Shown piece by piece: positions 1 to 11,022 of a stretch of 64,000 nt of DNA. Below the pieces are notes generated by a model. The model worked only from the letters and a program-made list of their open reading frames with translations, was not told the DNA's origin and ran no database searches. The position numbers and the translations under genes were made by a program. The DNA lies in assembly GCA_964036315.1 (NCBI GenBank), contig OZ038517.1, positions 50,653,906 through 50,717,905 on the forward strand, given 5' to 3'. The stretch comes from Acanthosepion esculentum. Lineage: Eukaryota > Mollusca > Cephalopoda > Sepiida > Sepiidae. The first letter of the stretch is position 1; the number at the start of each line of letters is the position of its first letter.

Positions 1-2165
1 AAGGATAGTAGAATTATGGGATGGAACGTGGAAAAAATGAAAAATAGGATAAAAAATATAAGAATGAACTAAAGGGAGATGGAAGGAGAGAATAGTAGAA
101 TGAAGGAATGGAAGAATAAATGAATGAAAATGAAAACAAAGGACGAACGACGAAAAAGGAGAAGGAAGGAGAGAATAGTAGAATAAAAGAATGGAAGAAT
201 AAATGAATTAAAATGAGAAAAAAGGACGAACGACGAAAAGAGAGATGGAAGGAGAGAAGAGTAGAATGAAGGAATGGAAGAATAAATGAATGAAAATGAG
301 AACAAACAAAAGAACGAACAACGAAAAAGGAGATGTAAGGAGAAAAAATAGAGTAAATAATGAAAGAATAGAAAAGTGAAAAACGGGTAAAGAAAAAGAA
401 TAAAGGGGATGCAAATAGAAAGAAAAAGAAGAGAATGAAGGAAGGAAGGGGTTAAAAAAGGATAAAAGTGTATATAAGCATTAAGGGACGGGAAGGGAGA
501 TAAACGGAAAGAAGAATAGAATAGTGGAATGGAAGAAAGATGAATTAAGTGTATATTAAAGTAATATTTTAAAAAAAAGGAATACGGAAGAAGAGAATAA
601 AAGAATGACAGAGTTAAAGAATACAGGACGGAAAATGAATGGATGAAGGGTTAGAGGAAAAAAGAAAGTAGAATTAAGGAATTGAAAAATGAAAGAATGA
701 AAAGCAGGATAACGAATATAAGAATATAAGAATGAAGAAAAGTGAGTTGGAAAAAGAGAAGAGTAGAATTGGAAGAATAAATGAATGAAAAAGAAAATAA
801 ACGAAGACACAAATGAAGAAAAGTGAGTTGGAAGGGGAGAAGAGTAGAATAACGGAATGAAAGAATAAATGAATGAAAAAGAAAATAAACGAAGAGACGA
901 ATGAAGACAAGGGAGTTGGAAGGAGAGAAGAGTAGAATGAAGTATTTAAAGAATAAATGAATGTAAAAGAAAATAAACGAAGAGACAAATGAAGACAAGA
1001 GAGTTGGAAGGAGAGAAGAGTAGAATGAAGGATTAAAAGAATAAATGAATGAAAAAGAAAATAAACGAAGAGACGAATGAAAACAAAGGAGTTGGAAGGA
1101 GAGAAGAGTAGAAGGAAGGATTAAAAGAATAAATGAATGAAAAAGAAAATAAACGAAGAGACGAATGAAGAAAAGTGAGTTGGAAGGAGAGAAGAGTAGA
1201 ATAATGGAATGAAAGAATAAATGAATGAAAAAGAAAATAAACGAAGAGACAAATGAAAACAAGGGAGTTGGAAGGAGAGAAGAGTAGAAGGAAGGAATGA
1301 AAGAATAAATGAATAAAGAAAATAAACATAAAGGCAAACAAAGAATCGGTTGTTGAAAGGAGAATGTCGAATACAGGAGTGGAATACAAAATGAATGAAA
1401 AATACAATAAATGAAAAGACGAATGAACAAAAAGAATAGAATAAAGTGATGAAGGAATTAAGGAATGAAAGATTAAAAAATGAAAAAGGGAAAAATGAAA
1501 ATATTAATGAAGTAAAAGTGAATGAACGAAAATACGGATGAAGGAATAGATAGTAGGAAAAAGCGTTGAATAAAGGAATGAAAGAATGAATTAATTGAAA
1601 AATGAGTTAACAAAAGGAATAACATAGGAAGTGGAACTAAAAAAGAAGAACCGAATGAAGGAATTGGTGAAGAAAGGAATAAAAGAATGCAAGCATCAGG
1701 GGAAGTGAAGGCGATAAACGAAAAGAAGAATAGAATAAAGGAATAGAAGGAGAATAAATAAAATATTCAAAGAATATATGAATAAATAAAAATAAGAGAG
1801 AAATGTCGATTAAATGTGTAGAGAATAGCAGATTAAATGAATATAGTAAAAAGGAATAGGGAATAGTAGAATAACGGAATGTATTATTAGAAGAATAATA
1901 AAAGAACATAACAATGAAGGAAAAGTATAAGGAATGAGAGAAGAGCGAGATAAAGGAATGGATAACGACTAAGTGAGTTTCGAACATAATAAAAGACGAA
2001 AAGAACAACAGAACGCGCAGCTGGGGAAACGAAGGTAGAATGAATAATTGAAAATAGATTTGGCCGTCAGTAGAAAGTCTATTAAATAAGGAGAAATGGA
2101 ATAAATAATCAATAAACGAATGAAGGAACGAATAAATGAATTAAAGTAGAAACGAATGAATGTAT
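1..2165. repeat. Purine-rich low-complexity tract
   Basis: The plus strand is almost entirely A and G, built from variants of gaatgaaggaatg, gaagaataaatgaatg and aaaagaaaataaacg. Pyrimidines are rare for about 2.1 kb. The long minus-strand reading frames here (for example 651-1430) translate to runs of Phe, Ser, Leu and Ile only and show no domain, so I treat them as by-products of the base composition. Strand asymmetry of this length can favour triplex DNA, but that is inference. Composition changes to ordinary AT-rich DNA near 2160. Confidence 0.85.
735..1350. repeat. 88-bp tandem repeat, about 7 copies
   Basis: The word gagttggaa recurs at 825, 913, 1001, 1089, 1177 and 1265, an exact spacing of 88 bp. 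Each unit runs through a shared block of agtagaatgaaggaatg, ataaatgaatg and aaataaacgaagagacg. Copies differ by point changes and no gaps disturb the 88-bp phase. It lies inside the purine-rich tract and is its best ordered part. 88 is not a multiple of 3, so it is not a coding repeat. Confidence 0.9.
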
Positions 2166-2795
2166 TACGGAAAGAAGTCTTGATTCGGCAAGTTTCTTTC
2201 AAAAGTCACAGGCGCCATTTTCATGTCGTATTGGTCAGCAGAAAGTACACACTTAACGTTTTGAGTTTGTTTTTTTTTTCTTATATTGCTATATTTTATA
2301 TCTTTGCCATTTATCACATCCCTTCATATTCTGTAACCTTCAGGTCTCCGGGATTTTCTCACTTTTCAGGAGAAATCACCGAACTAATAATGATAAAGAA
2401 AAAAAATCGCTTGGAAACGAAGCCATTATTGCTTTCTTTTATCGCAAGTGTAGAGGACCGGCATTTTTAACAATGCCGACGAACTCCGCCCTCTTACCCA
2501 ACTCTGCAGCAAGATCACCTGACCGACACAAAACTCGTGCCAATTATCGACCTGCAACGTGCCTGTTGGGTGGAGAGTGAGTAAAGAGGTAGCCGTCAGG
2601 TGAAAGAGAGAGTGACAGGGGGGAGAGTTGGGCGTGAGAAGCGGAAGAGTTTGGGGAGGGCGCGATGGGATGAGGCGGAGTGATCGGTGTCCATTAGTAC
2701 GATATCTGAGTTCGATCACGTTTCTCTAGCATACTTGGTAGATTGTGTCGCTATACCAATTGGTTATTGCAGATCTATATCGATCTCGCACCCAC
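2166..2795. other. Unassigned sequence before a CA microsatellite
   Basis: This stretch has more balanced composition than its left neighbour. Small open frames occur on both strands (2156-2470 plus, 2426-2719 minus) but neither translation is recognisable. A purine-rich segment with several gagag words lies at 2570-2680. I see no RNA gene or transposon terminus. Confidence 0.4.
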
Positions 2796-2797
2796 AT

Positions 2798-2801
2798 ATA
2801 T

Positions 2802-2843
<42 letters not shown>

Positions 2844-2862
2844 GCACACACGCACACAGACA
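2798..2862. repeat. (CA)n microsatellite
   Basis: About 30 CA dinucleotides, slightly interrupted by CG near the right end, followed by a short A-run. Confidence 0.95.
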
Positions 2863-2869
2863 AAAAAAA

Positions 2870-3930
2870 AAAAACAACGCTCCGCTCGTGTCCCCGGTTG
2901 TAAATTTCAAAAATCAATTTCATCGAATCGTTCTTGACCAATAACGTAGTATAGAACAATACCACGTGACAAAGATGGAAGACAATGGACCAAGCGGAGA
3001 CGTTCAACACGATGTTCGTTAAACGATTTCTTTTTTTTAAAGATTGACTGGATTAATATCCGACCAGATACAACATAGCCCTTAGGCTTGTAAATAAGAC
3101 CAGCATGCCGAACCCTGCGAAACACCTTCGAGATATCTAAAGCCATAGCCCGAGCCTCGTCGTTCCTTAACTAAAGCAGTCATGGAGCAAACTGCGGGCT
3201 ATGTGCGGCCCGTTTTGATCTTTGCGAGTGGTACGCTTAATTTCATAAGAGAAAAAAAAACGTTTCTTAAAATGTTATTTTATTCTCACTTGTTCACTCA
3301 CACACTCTCTAATACGTAATCACCTTATATAATCAATGATTAAGTGTTTCACGAAGTTTGTAAAATTTCGGGAAAAGTAACGTTGTCAGCATTTTAAACC
3401 ATTGGCGATTTTTCACTATGGAATATCATACGTGAAAACACCTCTTGCTTTTGAAAGAGGAAACATTCATGCGGAGTTTTACTTTTTTTTTTTTTTTTTT
3501 TTCAAATGAATAAATTAGAAATAAATCCCAAGCAGCGGCATATGTTACTCACAATGTCATCAGGAATAATATTATAACAAGTCTTCAATTTCTTTTTAAT
3601 TATAAAAATAATATTTTCTTAAACTAAATCTGTCCTACCATATTTAAGGTATATGCTTACTGTAGTGAAAATAGCTGCGGCACACACTATGAAAAATTAC
3701 CTTGAATCATTTTAGTAATGCTGTCCACCTTACCATGCGGCCCACTGCTCGAAATTGGTTGCCAATGCCGGATCTAAAACCTGGTAGACAAATTCAATAA
3801 TAACCGTTAAAACATCGCTAGTTGACCTAGAAAAGAGAAAGGTATATTGTTTATTCTCTAAGAAGGCAGTGTGAAGTGAGATGTTCTTAACTAACATGAG
3901 TTGATGAGAGCTTCTGGTATTTACTAATCA
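2870..3930. other. Unassigned AT-rich sequence
   Basis: No recognisable coding region, RNA gene or repeat terminus. A T-run of about 20 lies near 3482-3502. The phrase tgcggccc occurs near 3204 and 3738, which may mark two ends of an old repeat, but I cannot support an element. Confidence 0.35.
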
Positions 3931-3984
3931 AGAAACAACATTAAATCTTGAAACGCAAAACAAACAATAAAGGTAGGATAAAAC

Positions 3985-4115
3985 TAATGATAATGAGAGA
4001 AATGAAAAGAAAACAATAAGACTATTATGTCTACTACTACAAGGTGAAAACATGCAGCAAAATAAAGTGAAATATATTGGAGTAGAGGCAACCTCCGTCT
4101 GATTGCTAGAAAGTA
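3985..4115 (+). repeat. Left direct repeat flanking the GATA array
   Basis: This segment (agactattatgtctactac, then a GTGAAAAC block and a GAAATATA block) recurs at 4617-4740 with scattered substitutions. The GATA array at 4154-4505 lies between the copies. The pair looks like a local tandem duplication whose junction filled with tetranucleotide repeats. Confidence 0.75.
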
Positions 4116-4150
4116 CTTTTAGTCTGTCCCAGATTTGTCTTCTCTTGTTC

Positions 4151-4153
<3 letters not shown>

Positions 4154-4184
<31 letters not shown>

Positions 4185-4188
4185 TTGA

Positions 4189-4254
<66 letters not shown>

Positions 4255-4279
4255 TCATTGATTTGAAAAGAAACACATT

Positions 4280-4332
<53 letters not shown>

Positions 4333-4357
4333 TCATTGATTTGAAAAGAAACACATT

Positions 4358-4398
<41 letters not shown>

Positions 4399-4457
4399 TT
4401 GAAAAGATAGATAGATAGATATATAGATAGATTCATTGATTTGAAAAGAAAGACATT

Positions 4458-4498
<41 letters not shown>

Positions 4499-4505
4499 TG
4501 ATTGA
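4154..4505. repeat. Compound (GATA)n array with spacer units
   Basis: Five blocks of GATA/TAGA repeats are separated by near-identical spacers containing tttgaaaagaaa and acatttagata, so the blocks duplicated together with their spacers. Minus-strand frames here read Tyr-Leu-Ser-Ile repeats and are not genes. Confidence 0.9.
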
Positions 4506-4616
4506 TTAACAAAGTAGTTTTTAACAAAACAGTTCTGCAGTTCCAAAAGATCTACTCTCATTGGAGGCCCACTTTCGTGACTTTTTTAGTATTCCGTGAT
4601 GAAAGTAGTCAATATT

Positions 4617-4740
4617 TTATGATAATGACGACGAGAGAAATAAAAAAGGAATAAGACTATTATGTCTACTACTATAAGGTGAAAACACGCATTAAAATGA
4701 AGTGAAATATAATAGAGTAGACGCTATCTCCATCTGAATT
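4617..4740 (+). repeat. Right direct repeat flanking the GATA array
   Basis: Diverged second copy of 3985-4115, in the same orientation. Confidence 0.75.
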
Positions 4741-4794
4741 TCCATAATTTTTCGTTTTTTTCTTTTTCTTTTTTCTCGAGTCAATACATCCGTA

Positions 4795-5035
4795 CGAGTG
4801 GCAATGGCTACTTGTGGGTAGGCGTTTTTAACGAGTCATCATTTCTATACCGGTTGCCAACCAAAGCTAGAAAGCCTACTTAACCATAGCTAGGAGAGAA
4901 GGAACCGAATTCAGAACATTCCCATGAGTATTTATGCGAAAATTAACCTCATACACTCGGCCGGAATTCGAACACAGTCAGATGATTTCTCTGTTCGTAC
5001 CGCTAGCTACTGCATTGCATCCGTTAAGATGGAAT
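4795..5035 (-). mobile_element. tRNA-derived SINE
   Basis: On the minus strand a good Pol III B box (tgttcgaattcc, about 4961-4976) follows a weaker A-box-like stretch (tagctagcgg, about 4999-5016). The non-tRNA body toward 4795 contains a block with ggttggcaacc and taagtaggct that also appears, diverged, near 19830-19910, 23190-23240 and 52930-52980. Those copies define a dispersed family. There is no CCA end or intact cloverleaf, so it is not a functional tRNA. Confidence 0.65.
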
Positions 5036-5039
5036 ATAT

Positions 5040-5635
5040 ATTCCGCTGCTACTGTAGCTACATATAATAAGGCTTTATCAATTTTATGATCTGTAGAAAC
5101 AAGCGATACAACGAAGTTGAATGAAAAAAGAATAGTCAGTTATTAACAACGATTAATACTTCGTCAACAAAAGGTGTAAACAATACACTTTTTTTTATAT
5201 GTTAAAGACTGCGTCGGCAAAGATTTTAATGCTGTTTAAACAAACTAATGATGACAGTCAATTCTCGGCTTTCTTAAAGTCAAAATTCTCGGCCATTATA
5301 CAAGCGAACATCACTCTCAGATGCACGGCCCCAACTTCCTGCTAGCCCTTAGCGCCTCCTTATTAAAACCTTTTCAAAGACCAAAACCAACTCAGTCGAA
5401 ATGCCTCGACGCAAAAGAGGCGATTCTTTGTGCGGGAGGAAGTCCATTGTTTGTCTTCACAAAGCAAATCAACAGCAATAACAATGAAAATCCGGTGGGA
5501 AAATCTAGGAAATTGCCATCAACGAAGCCTCCACTCTTTGGTCCGGGACCGATATGGCTTCTAAACATATGACAACTCGATATACGAACTCTGTTCGGAA
5601 AGTATCCAGCCAAACCAGATACCTCGAAAAGCGGT
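5040..5635. other. Unassigned sequence with one short open frame
   Basis: The plus-strand frame 5321-5572 (83 codons) is the only one with ordinary amino-acid composition. I recognise no domain, and an antisense frame overlaps it at 5392-5613. No start context or splice signals are convincing. It could be an exon fragment or chance. Confidence 0.25.
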
Positions 5636-6330
5636 TTAACTTTTCACAGTTTTTTAGGCTTAGCTTTTTTTCAATCTTAACTTTTCACAAAGCTTATTGT
5701 TTTTAAGAGATTAACTTTATCCAAGCTTAACATTTTACAAAGCTTTAACTTTTCACAAAGCTTAATTTTTCAGAAAATTTAACTTTTCAAAAAGCTTAAC
5801 TTTTTCAAAGATTAGCTTTTCACAAAACTTAAATTTTCACAAGGCTTAAGTTTCTCAAAACTTCAGTTTTTCAAAGCTTAAAATTTTCAAAGCTTAACTT
5901 TTCACAATGCTTGACTTTTTCAAAGCTTAATTTTTTAATCTTAACTTTTCACAAAGCTTAACTTTTCACAAGCTTAAGTTTTTCAAAGCTTAATTTTCCA
6001 CAAATATTAACTATTCACAAAGCTTAAATTTTTCAAAGCTTAACTATTCAAAGCTTAATTTTTTGAAAGTTTAAATTATTCCAAGTTTAACTTTTCCCAA
6101 AGTTTAACTTTTCAAAGCTTAATTTTTTGCAAAGCCTAACTTTTTAAAAGTTTAATTTTTCACAAAGCTGAACTTTTTGAAAACTTAAATTTTTCCAAGC
6201 TTAATTTTTCACAAAGCTTATTTTTTTTTAACAAAGCTTAACTTTTTAAAAACTTAAGTAGTCCAAGCTTAACATTTCACAAAACTTAACTTTTTACAAA
6301 GCTTAACTTGTTAGAAAGCTTAACTCCCAG
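5636..6330. repeat. Degenerate minisatellite of about 17 bp
   Basis: Roughly forty imperfect copies of a unit close to AAGCTTAACTTTTCACA fill this stretch, with frequent one- to three-base slippage. AAGCTTAA is the most conserved part. The left edge follows the unassigned block and the right edge stops sharply near 6327. Divergence between copies suggests age. Confidence 0.9.
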
Positions 6331-6800
6331 TTGAAAGAATATTAAGATGACTTTTCAGAGAGGTTTGAAAAAACGAGGGATTCTGTGATTAGTATCTGTT
6401 ATAATCTGAAGAAGCAGAATTGTCATTGCCCTTGATAGGCTGTTTTTGTTAATAGTGAGTGGCTCATTAAAAGTGATTCCACCATTTAAATGGCAAACGT
6501 TGATGATCTACAATGTAGAGTTGCCAAATTGAGCTGCCATGTAGGGAATTCTGTTACATTTGAAAGTCCAGTGCTGGTAACTTTTGAATTGGTTTTCTGC
6601 TAATTATTAGCCCAAGTAGGATTACCGGACAGAGCTAGACGTAAAGGATACGGTTACATTTGAAAGCCCGGCGTTACTAAATTTTGATTTAAGATTCTTT
6701 TTCTCATGGAAAACGCTAAGTAACAGAAAAAAATATTAGAAACAAAAAAAAGGGTACAGACATGTAACATGATATATCTCCTCCTATAGGACAGTGAATG
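6331..6800. other. Unassigned, with an internal duplication
   Basis: The phrase gttacatttgaaag followed by gtaac or gttac and ttttgaatt occurs near 6553 and again near 6651, so about 100 bp is imperfectly duplicated. No coding potential is visible. Confidence 0.4.
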
Positions 6801-6816
6801 CTGGACAATCTCACAG

Positions 6817-7446
6817 ATGAAAAAGAGACTTGAAGCAACAGGAACAAAGAAAAGAGTACTGAACTGTTATGTAATATCAGTCCTCCAATATGGCAGTGAA
6901 TGCTGGACAATCTCCTCAAAGATGAAGAAGAGACTTGAAGGAACAGAAACAAAGAAAAGAGTACTGAACTGTTATGTAATATCAATCCTCCTAGATGGCA
7001 GTGAATGCTGGACAATCTCCTTACAGATGAAAAAGAGACTTGAAGCAACAGGAACAAAGAAAAGAGTACTGAATTGTTACGTAATATCAGTCCTCCAATA
7101 TGGCAGTGAATGCTGGACAATCTCCTCAAAGATGAAGAAGAGACTTGAAGGAACAGAAACAAAGAAAAGAGTACTGAACTGTTATGTAATATCAATCCTC
7201 CTAGATGGCAGTGAATGCTGGACAATTTCCTCACAGATGAAAAAGAGACTTGAAGCAACAGGAACAAAGAAAAGAGTACTGGATTGTTACGTAATATCAG
7301 TCCTCCAATATGGCAGTGAATGCTGGACAATCTCCTCACAGATAAAGAAGAGACTTGAAGCAACAGAAACAAAGAAAAGAGTGCTGAATTGTTACGTAAT
7401 ATCAGTCCTCCTTTATGGCAGTGAATACTGGACAATCTCCTCATAG
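6817..7446 (+). pseudogene. Tandem 105-bp array from an RTE-type reverse transcriptase fragment
   Basis: Six units start at 6817, 6922, 7027, 7132, 7237 and 7342, exactly 105 bp apart. Each encodes 35 residues, so the frame stays open for 209 codons. The unit reads KKRVLNCYVISVLLYGSECW then TISSQMKKRLEAT. The LLYGSECWTIS stretch is the well-known block near the C-terminal end of RTE-like non-LTR reverse transcriptases, here cut short and repeated. Two unit variants alternate (one with VLQYGSECW, one with ILLDGSECW), giving a 210-bp higher-order repeat. No catalytic YADD region is present. Expression is doubtful: it has an ATG but no visible promoter. It is most simply a minisatellite seeded by a retrotransposon scrap. 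Confidence 0.8.
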
Positions 7447-7780
7447 ATGAAGAAGTGACACTGAAATTCATACTATTATATTGTTTATTAATTGATCGAT
7501 TGATTTATTAATTGATTGATAATATAACAAATTAATTGATTGATTAATTGATTGATAAATATAATAATCGATTGCTTACAATGCGTATTATTTGATTAAA
7601 AAAGAACATGACGCAGGAGACATGTGTGCTTTTTAAGGAATTTGAGAACACTTGTAAACCCGAATCGCCACGGTGTTTTGGAGTCTTACAAATTAACAGG
7701 GAGTGGCTGGAATTTAAACCACCACTTTTCCGTCTGCGATTATCTACTCAAACACAAAACACACCACATTTTTTTAAAGA
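7447..7780. other. Unassigned; short ATTGATTGAT repeats
   Basis: The segment 7480-7570 is built of attgattgattaatt-like words. The rest has no visible feature. Confidence 0.45.
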
Positions 7781-7783
7781 ATA

Positions 7784-7978
7784 ATCACAGACGATGAGAA
7801 ATGGATTGTTTACAACAATGCTAGGTAACATATATCCTGGAGAAAGTGAAACGAGCTACCGTTAACTGCTCTAAAATCTAGACTGCATCTAAAGGAGGTG
7901 ATGTTGCCTGTCTGGTGGGATTGAAAGGGCATTGCGTATTACGATCTGCTTCCGCAAAATCGGGCATAGAATTCAAAA
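7784..7978 (+). pseudogene. Mariner transposase fragment, four in-frame stops
   Basis: One frame reads ITDDEKWIVYNNAR, a stop, HISWRK, a stop, NELPLTALKSRLHLKEVML, then PVWWD, a stop, KGIAYYDLLPQNRA and a stop. This is the first-aspartate region of mariner transposases: the DEKW block followed by VMLxVWWDxKGxxYYELLP. Only about 65 of the usual 340 or so residues remain. The N-terminal DNA-binding part and the second and third catalytic aspartates are missing. The four stops show it is long dead. Family membership is clear from the motif order. Confidence 0.85.
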
Positions 7979-8325
7979 TCGTCTTGGGTATGACCATAGA
8001 CTACATCCGATAGAAAGGCCTCTGATCAGAGGTTTTGAGAAGCGTGGAGCCACGTCTTAACTGCTGTTGTTCTCAGGTCGATCTTGACCCGAAGTGGTAG
8101 CACTTATTAGGGTCACAGTTGTGGCGTCCTGGGTATGACGATAAACTACATCCGTGTCCTGGGTATGACGATAAACTACATCCGCGTCCTGGGTATGACG
8201 ATAAACTACGTCCAACAGCAAGGCCTCTGGTCAGGAGGTTTTGAGGAGCGTGGAACCACCTCTTAATTGGTGGTGTTCCCAGGTCGACCCTGACCCGGGA
8301 TGGTAGCACCTGTTAAGTTCCCAGC
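7975..8325. repeat. Duplicated block with a 30-bp internal tandem repeat
   Basis: The sequence at 7978-8115 (starting cttgggtatgacc) recurs at 8190-8315. Between them the unit cctgggtatgacgataaact is repeated three times at about 30-bp spacing (8127-8215). No function is visible. Confidence 0.7.
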
Positions 8326-8339
8326 TATGGGTAAATAAT

Positions 8340-9190
8340 TAACTCCCAAACTGAGATCAAACACTAGGAAATTGTAAAATAGGCTTTAATGCCAGAAATA
8401 CTTTGTAAAATAATTTTTACCAGCAATTAATTTTTGAAAACAAATTATTACCAGTAATACATTATTACCAGAAATACATTCTAGCAAAAAATATATTTTT
8501 TTAAAAATTACTGGATATACATTTTTTTAAAAAAATATTACCAGTGATACATTTTTGAATAAAAAATATTACCAGAAATAGATTTTTGAAGGAAAAAATA
8601 TTACCAGCAATACATTTAAAAAAAAATTACCAGCAATAAAAAATTTGTCTGCATTAAATAACTCATTGAGGTGTTGATATGCCGTAAAATAAATCAAACC
8701 ATACCAAACTTTCTTTCATTCTTTCTTACCAATCACTTTTCTTCCTTCCTTCCTTTCTTTCTGTCTTTCTTTCTTTCTTTCTATAATATTACCAGAAATA
8801 GATTTTTTGAAGAAAAAAATATTATCAGAAATACATTTTTGAAAAAAAAATATTACCAACAATAAAAAATCTTGTCGACATTACATAACCCATTGAGGTG
8901 TTGATATGCCGTAAAACAGAACAAACCAAACTAAACTTTCTTCCTTTCATTCCTTCTTACCAATCATTTTTCTTTCTTTCTATTTCTTTCTTTCTATGAT
9001 ATTACCAGAAATACATTTTAGGGTCTCAGCTCTGGGCAAATAGTGAAAACCCCAACCAAAAATCACTAGTACATTTTTATAATAAAATGACCAACAATAC
9101 ATTTTTACAGAAAAATGACGATCAATGCAACACTATAAACATATAAAAATAAATTTTTATTGTAAAATTACCAACAATAAATTTTATGAT
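8340..9190. repeat. AT-rich minisatellite with a 227-bp duplication
   Basis: Imperfect units of attaccagaaatacattttt recur across 8395-8640, 8785-8870 and 9000-9190. A longer block containing gaggtgttgatatgccg is present at 8668 and 8895, 227 bp apart. Each copy is followed by a pyrimidine-rich (TTTC)n stretch. A weaker relative (ccatatgccgctaaac) lies near 9870. Confidence 0.8.
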
Positions 9191-9192
9191 CT

Positions 9193-9196
<4 letters not shown>

Positions 9197-9247
<51 letters not shown>
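9197..9247. repeat. (TA)n microsatellite
   Basis: Uninterrupted TA dinucleotides. It lies about 90 bp left of the long inverted repeat at 9335-9755. Confidence 0.97.
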
Positions 9248-9250
<3 letters not shown>

Positions 9251-9334
9251 ATGCGATGAGAACGAAAGTAATATATAAATTCCAACGTTCGCAGCGTTAA
9301 TTCAAAAAAGAGCTCGATACAGATAGTAGACCGA

Positions 9335-9755
9335 TAATTATTTATTTATTATAATTTTATCATATAGACAAAACCATTTTACTCACAACAAAGATGCTAC
9401 TTGGTTTCAGTGCATTTTAACTGCACATCTACGGGTGAGGGTCGAAACATCAAACGAAAAAATGTCCACACACCAATCAACATTAACCACCCGGACCACC
9501 CACCAACAAACTGCTATCATCAACCACAATTGTTTCACTCAGATACTTTATGTATATTTTGTATGTACATTTTTCTTCTCAAAAAAATGGAAAATAGGAA
9601 GTGACGTTTTACATCAGGGCTTGCCTACAAACAGGATCGTTCATAACCATTTTCGACCCTCACCCGTAGATGTGCAGTTAAAATGCACTGAAACCAAGTT
9701 GCATCTTTGTAGTGAGTAAAATGGTTTTGTCTATATGATAAAATTATAATATATA
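9335..9755. repeat. Long inverted repeat, arms about 105 bp
   Basis: The left arm (about 9335-9447, tatagacaaaaccatttta through cgggtgagggtcgaaa) matches the reverse complement of 9643-9752 with few differences. The spacer of about 195 bp is low in complexity. A (TA)n tract follows the right arm at 9751-9770 and another lies left of the left arm. The inner arm ends read gggtgagggtcgaaa, which has a GAAA block but no CTGANGA, so I do not call a ribozyme here. Confidence 0.8.
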
Positions 9756-9779
9756 TATATATATATATATCTAAAAGAC

Positions 9780-10225
9780 AATACATTTTACCCTGAAAGT
9801 ATAAAAGTATGTATTTGCAGGGGAACGCACAAAATTTTGTTTAAAATATTTAGATTTCGGCAGTAAATAATCCATATGCCGCTAAACAAATTCAAACAAG
9901 CAACATTAAATTCAAATAAATACTGTCCCTAATTTGACCGATTGAGTATAGTAGTACTATAGCTGGCCACTCGTATTCGAGGATACCGTCTGGTAGGGCG
10001 GCTAGCCTATCCCCATTGCAGACGCTCGCTCATACACATTTGTGTTTGTTCAACACCCACAGAGCCAACCTCTGGTTTATACTGCAACTATGCTGAGCAG
10101 ACCTTAGTTACAGTTTCTGGGAGACAGCGTGTTATCTAGCGTGAACCTCAATCTGAACAAACCCTCGGTCACGATGACTTGTGACTTCGTGCTAGCACAT
10201 CTATCGACGGGCCCCCAAGAGTCAC
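9780..10225. other. Unassigned, probably dispersed-repeat derived
   Basis: No coding region. A segment near 10160-10195 (cacgatgacttgtgact) resembles 11037-11055, which suggests two copies of an unidentified repeat. Confidence 0.35.
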
Positions 10226-10229
10226 GTTT

Positions 10230-10414
10230 ACCCAATTTTACTCACAAGGCTTGGGTCAACCCGTGGTATGGTTTTCAGGAAGTTTCCAAAGGTGCCGCAC
10301 GCTGAGATCATCCCCCCCCTCCAGACCAATAATATCAGGAAGTCTCCTTCCTGATAAATCTAACGTAGTGAGATTCGAACCCGGGTCACATGGCCAGAAA
10401 GTGAACGTTCTAAC

Positions 10415-10423
<9 letters not shown>
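10230..10423 (-). mobile_element. tRNA-derived SINE cut by (TA)n
   Basis: On the minus strand the tRNA-like head reads gatgggttagaacgttcac, then tttctggccatgtgaccc, then a perfect B box ggttcgaatctc (about 10372-10384). The A box would lie just past 10423 but is replaced by the TA tract. The body continues to about 10230. Confidence 0.7.

Positions 10424-10475
<52 letters not shown>
10420..10475. repeat. (TA)n microsatellite
   Basis: TA tract joining a truncated SINE (left) to the inverted-repeat element that begins at 10473 (right). Confidence 0.97.
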
Positions 10476-10479
<4 letters not shown>

Positions 10480-10907
10480 AAAATGTGGAAAAGACAAAGC
10501 AAAATCCGAATATGTGAGTTTACTGTTTTTATTTTGTTTTTTGTTTTGCTGTCAACGTCAGACGTTTCGGTCTAATAGACCATCTTCAGGACATGGTTAT
10601 TGGAGACATATTTATATTTAATTTAAGTTAAAATGAAGAGGCGATAGATACAGGACGAGTCAGAAACAGAAAAACTGAAATTCTAAAGTCAGTGTTCTCT
10701 TTCTTGGATTCGGTTATGCTGGCCCCGCGTAGGTTTGCGCTGCGAAAACGCGCTCCCAAAAAAGAGATTTTATCTTAAGTGAAAAGGAGTAATTCTATTT
10801 AAAAACTATAGCTTATCGGTACTTTTGTCAAGCATTAACCTTGCGAGAAAAGCTGGTATGTAACAAATATTCGGATTTTGCTTTGTCTTTTCCACATTTT
10901 CATCATA
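10473..10907. mobile_element. Inverted-repeat element between two TA tracts
   Basis: The outer 40 bp at 10473-10512 (gatgaaaatgtggaaaagac, aaagcaaaatccgaatat) are repeated in reverse complement at 10867-10907. The interior holds the hammerhead-like motif at 10550-10593 and no long open frame. (TA)n lies on both sides (10420-10475 and 10936-11020). The arrangement suggests a non-autonomous element that inserts into, or carries, TA repeats. Confidence 0.65.
10550..10593 (-). ncRNA. Hammerhead-like motif with one extra core nucleotide
   Basis: Minus strand, in order: stem I TGTC, core CTGAAGA, one extra T, stem II GGTCT-ATT-AGACC, GAAA, stem III ACGT-CTG-ACGT, H17 = T, and stem I partner GACA. 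All three stems close by Watson-Crick pairs. The extra base between the core and stem II departs from the canonical hammerhead, so activity is uncertain. The same departure appears at 31083-31124 with entirely different stems. Confidence 0.45.
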
Positions 10908-10935
10908 TCGTCGGATCTACATCCACATATATGCT

Positions 10936-10936
10936 T

Positions 10937-11020
<84 letters not shown>
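10936..11020. repeat. (TA)n microsatellite
   Basis: Long TA tract with one TAATTA interruption, just right of the inverted-repeat element. Confidence 0.97.

Positions 11021-11021
<1 letters not shown>

Positions 11022-11022
<1 letters not shown>

Noticed and set aside
651..1430. 259-codon minus-strand open frame
   Set aside because: The translation is almost only Phe, Ser, Leu and Ile and follows the 88-bp purine repeat. No domain, and the frame exists because purine-rich DNA rarely makes stops on the other strand.
5321..5572. 83-codon plus-strand gene
   Set aside because: Ordinary composition but no family, no splice context and an overlapping antisense frame. Mentioned only within the unassigned block.
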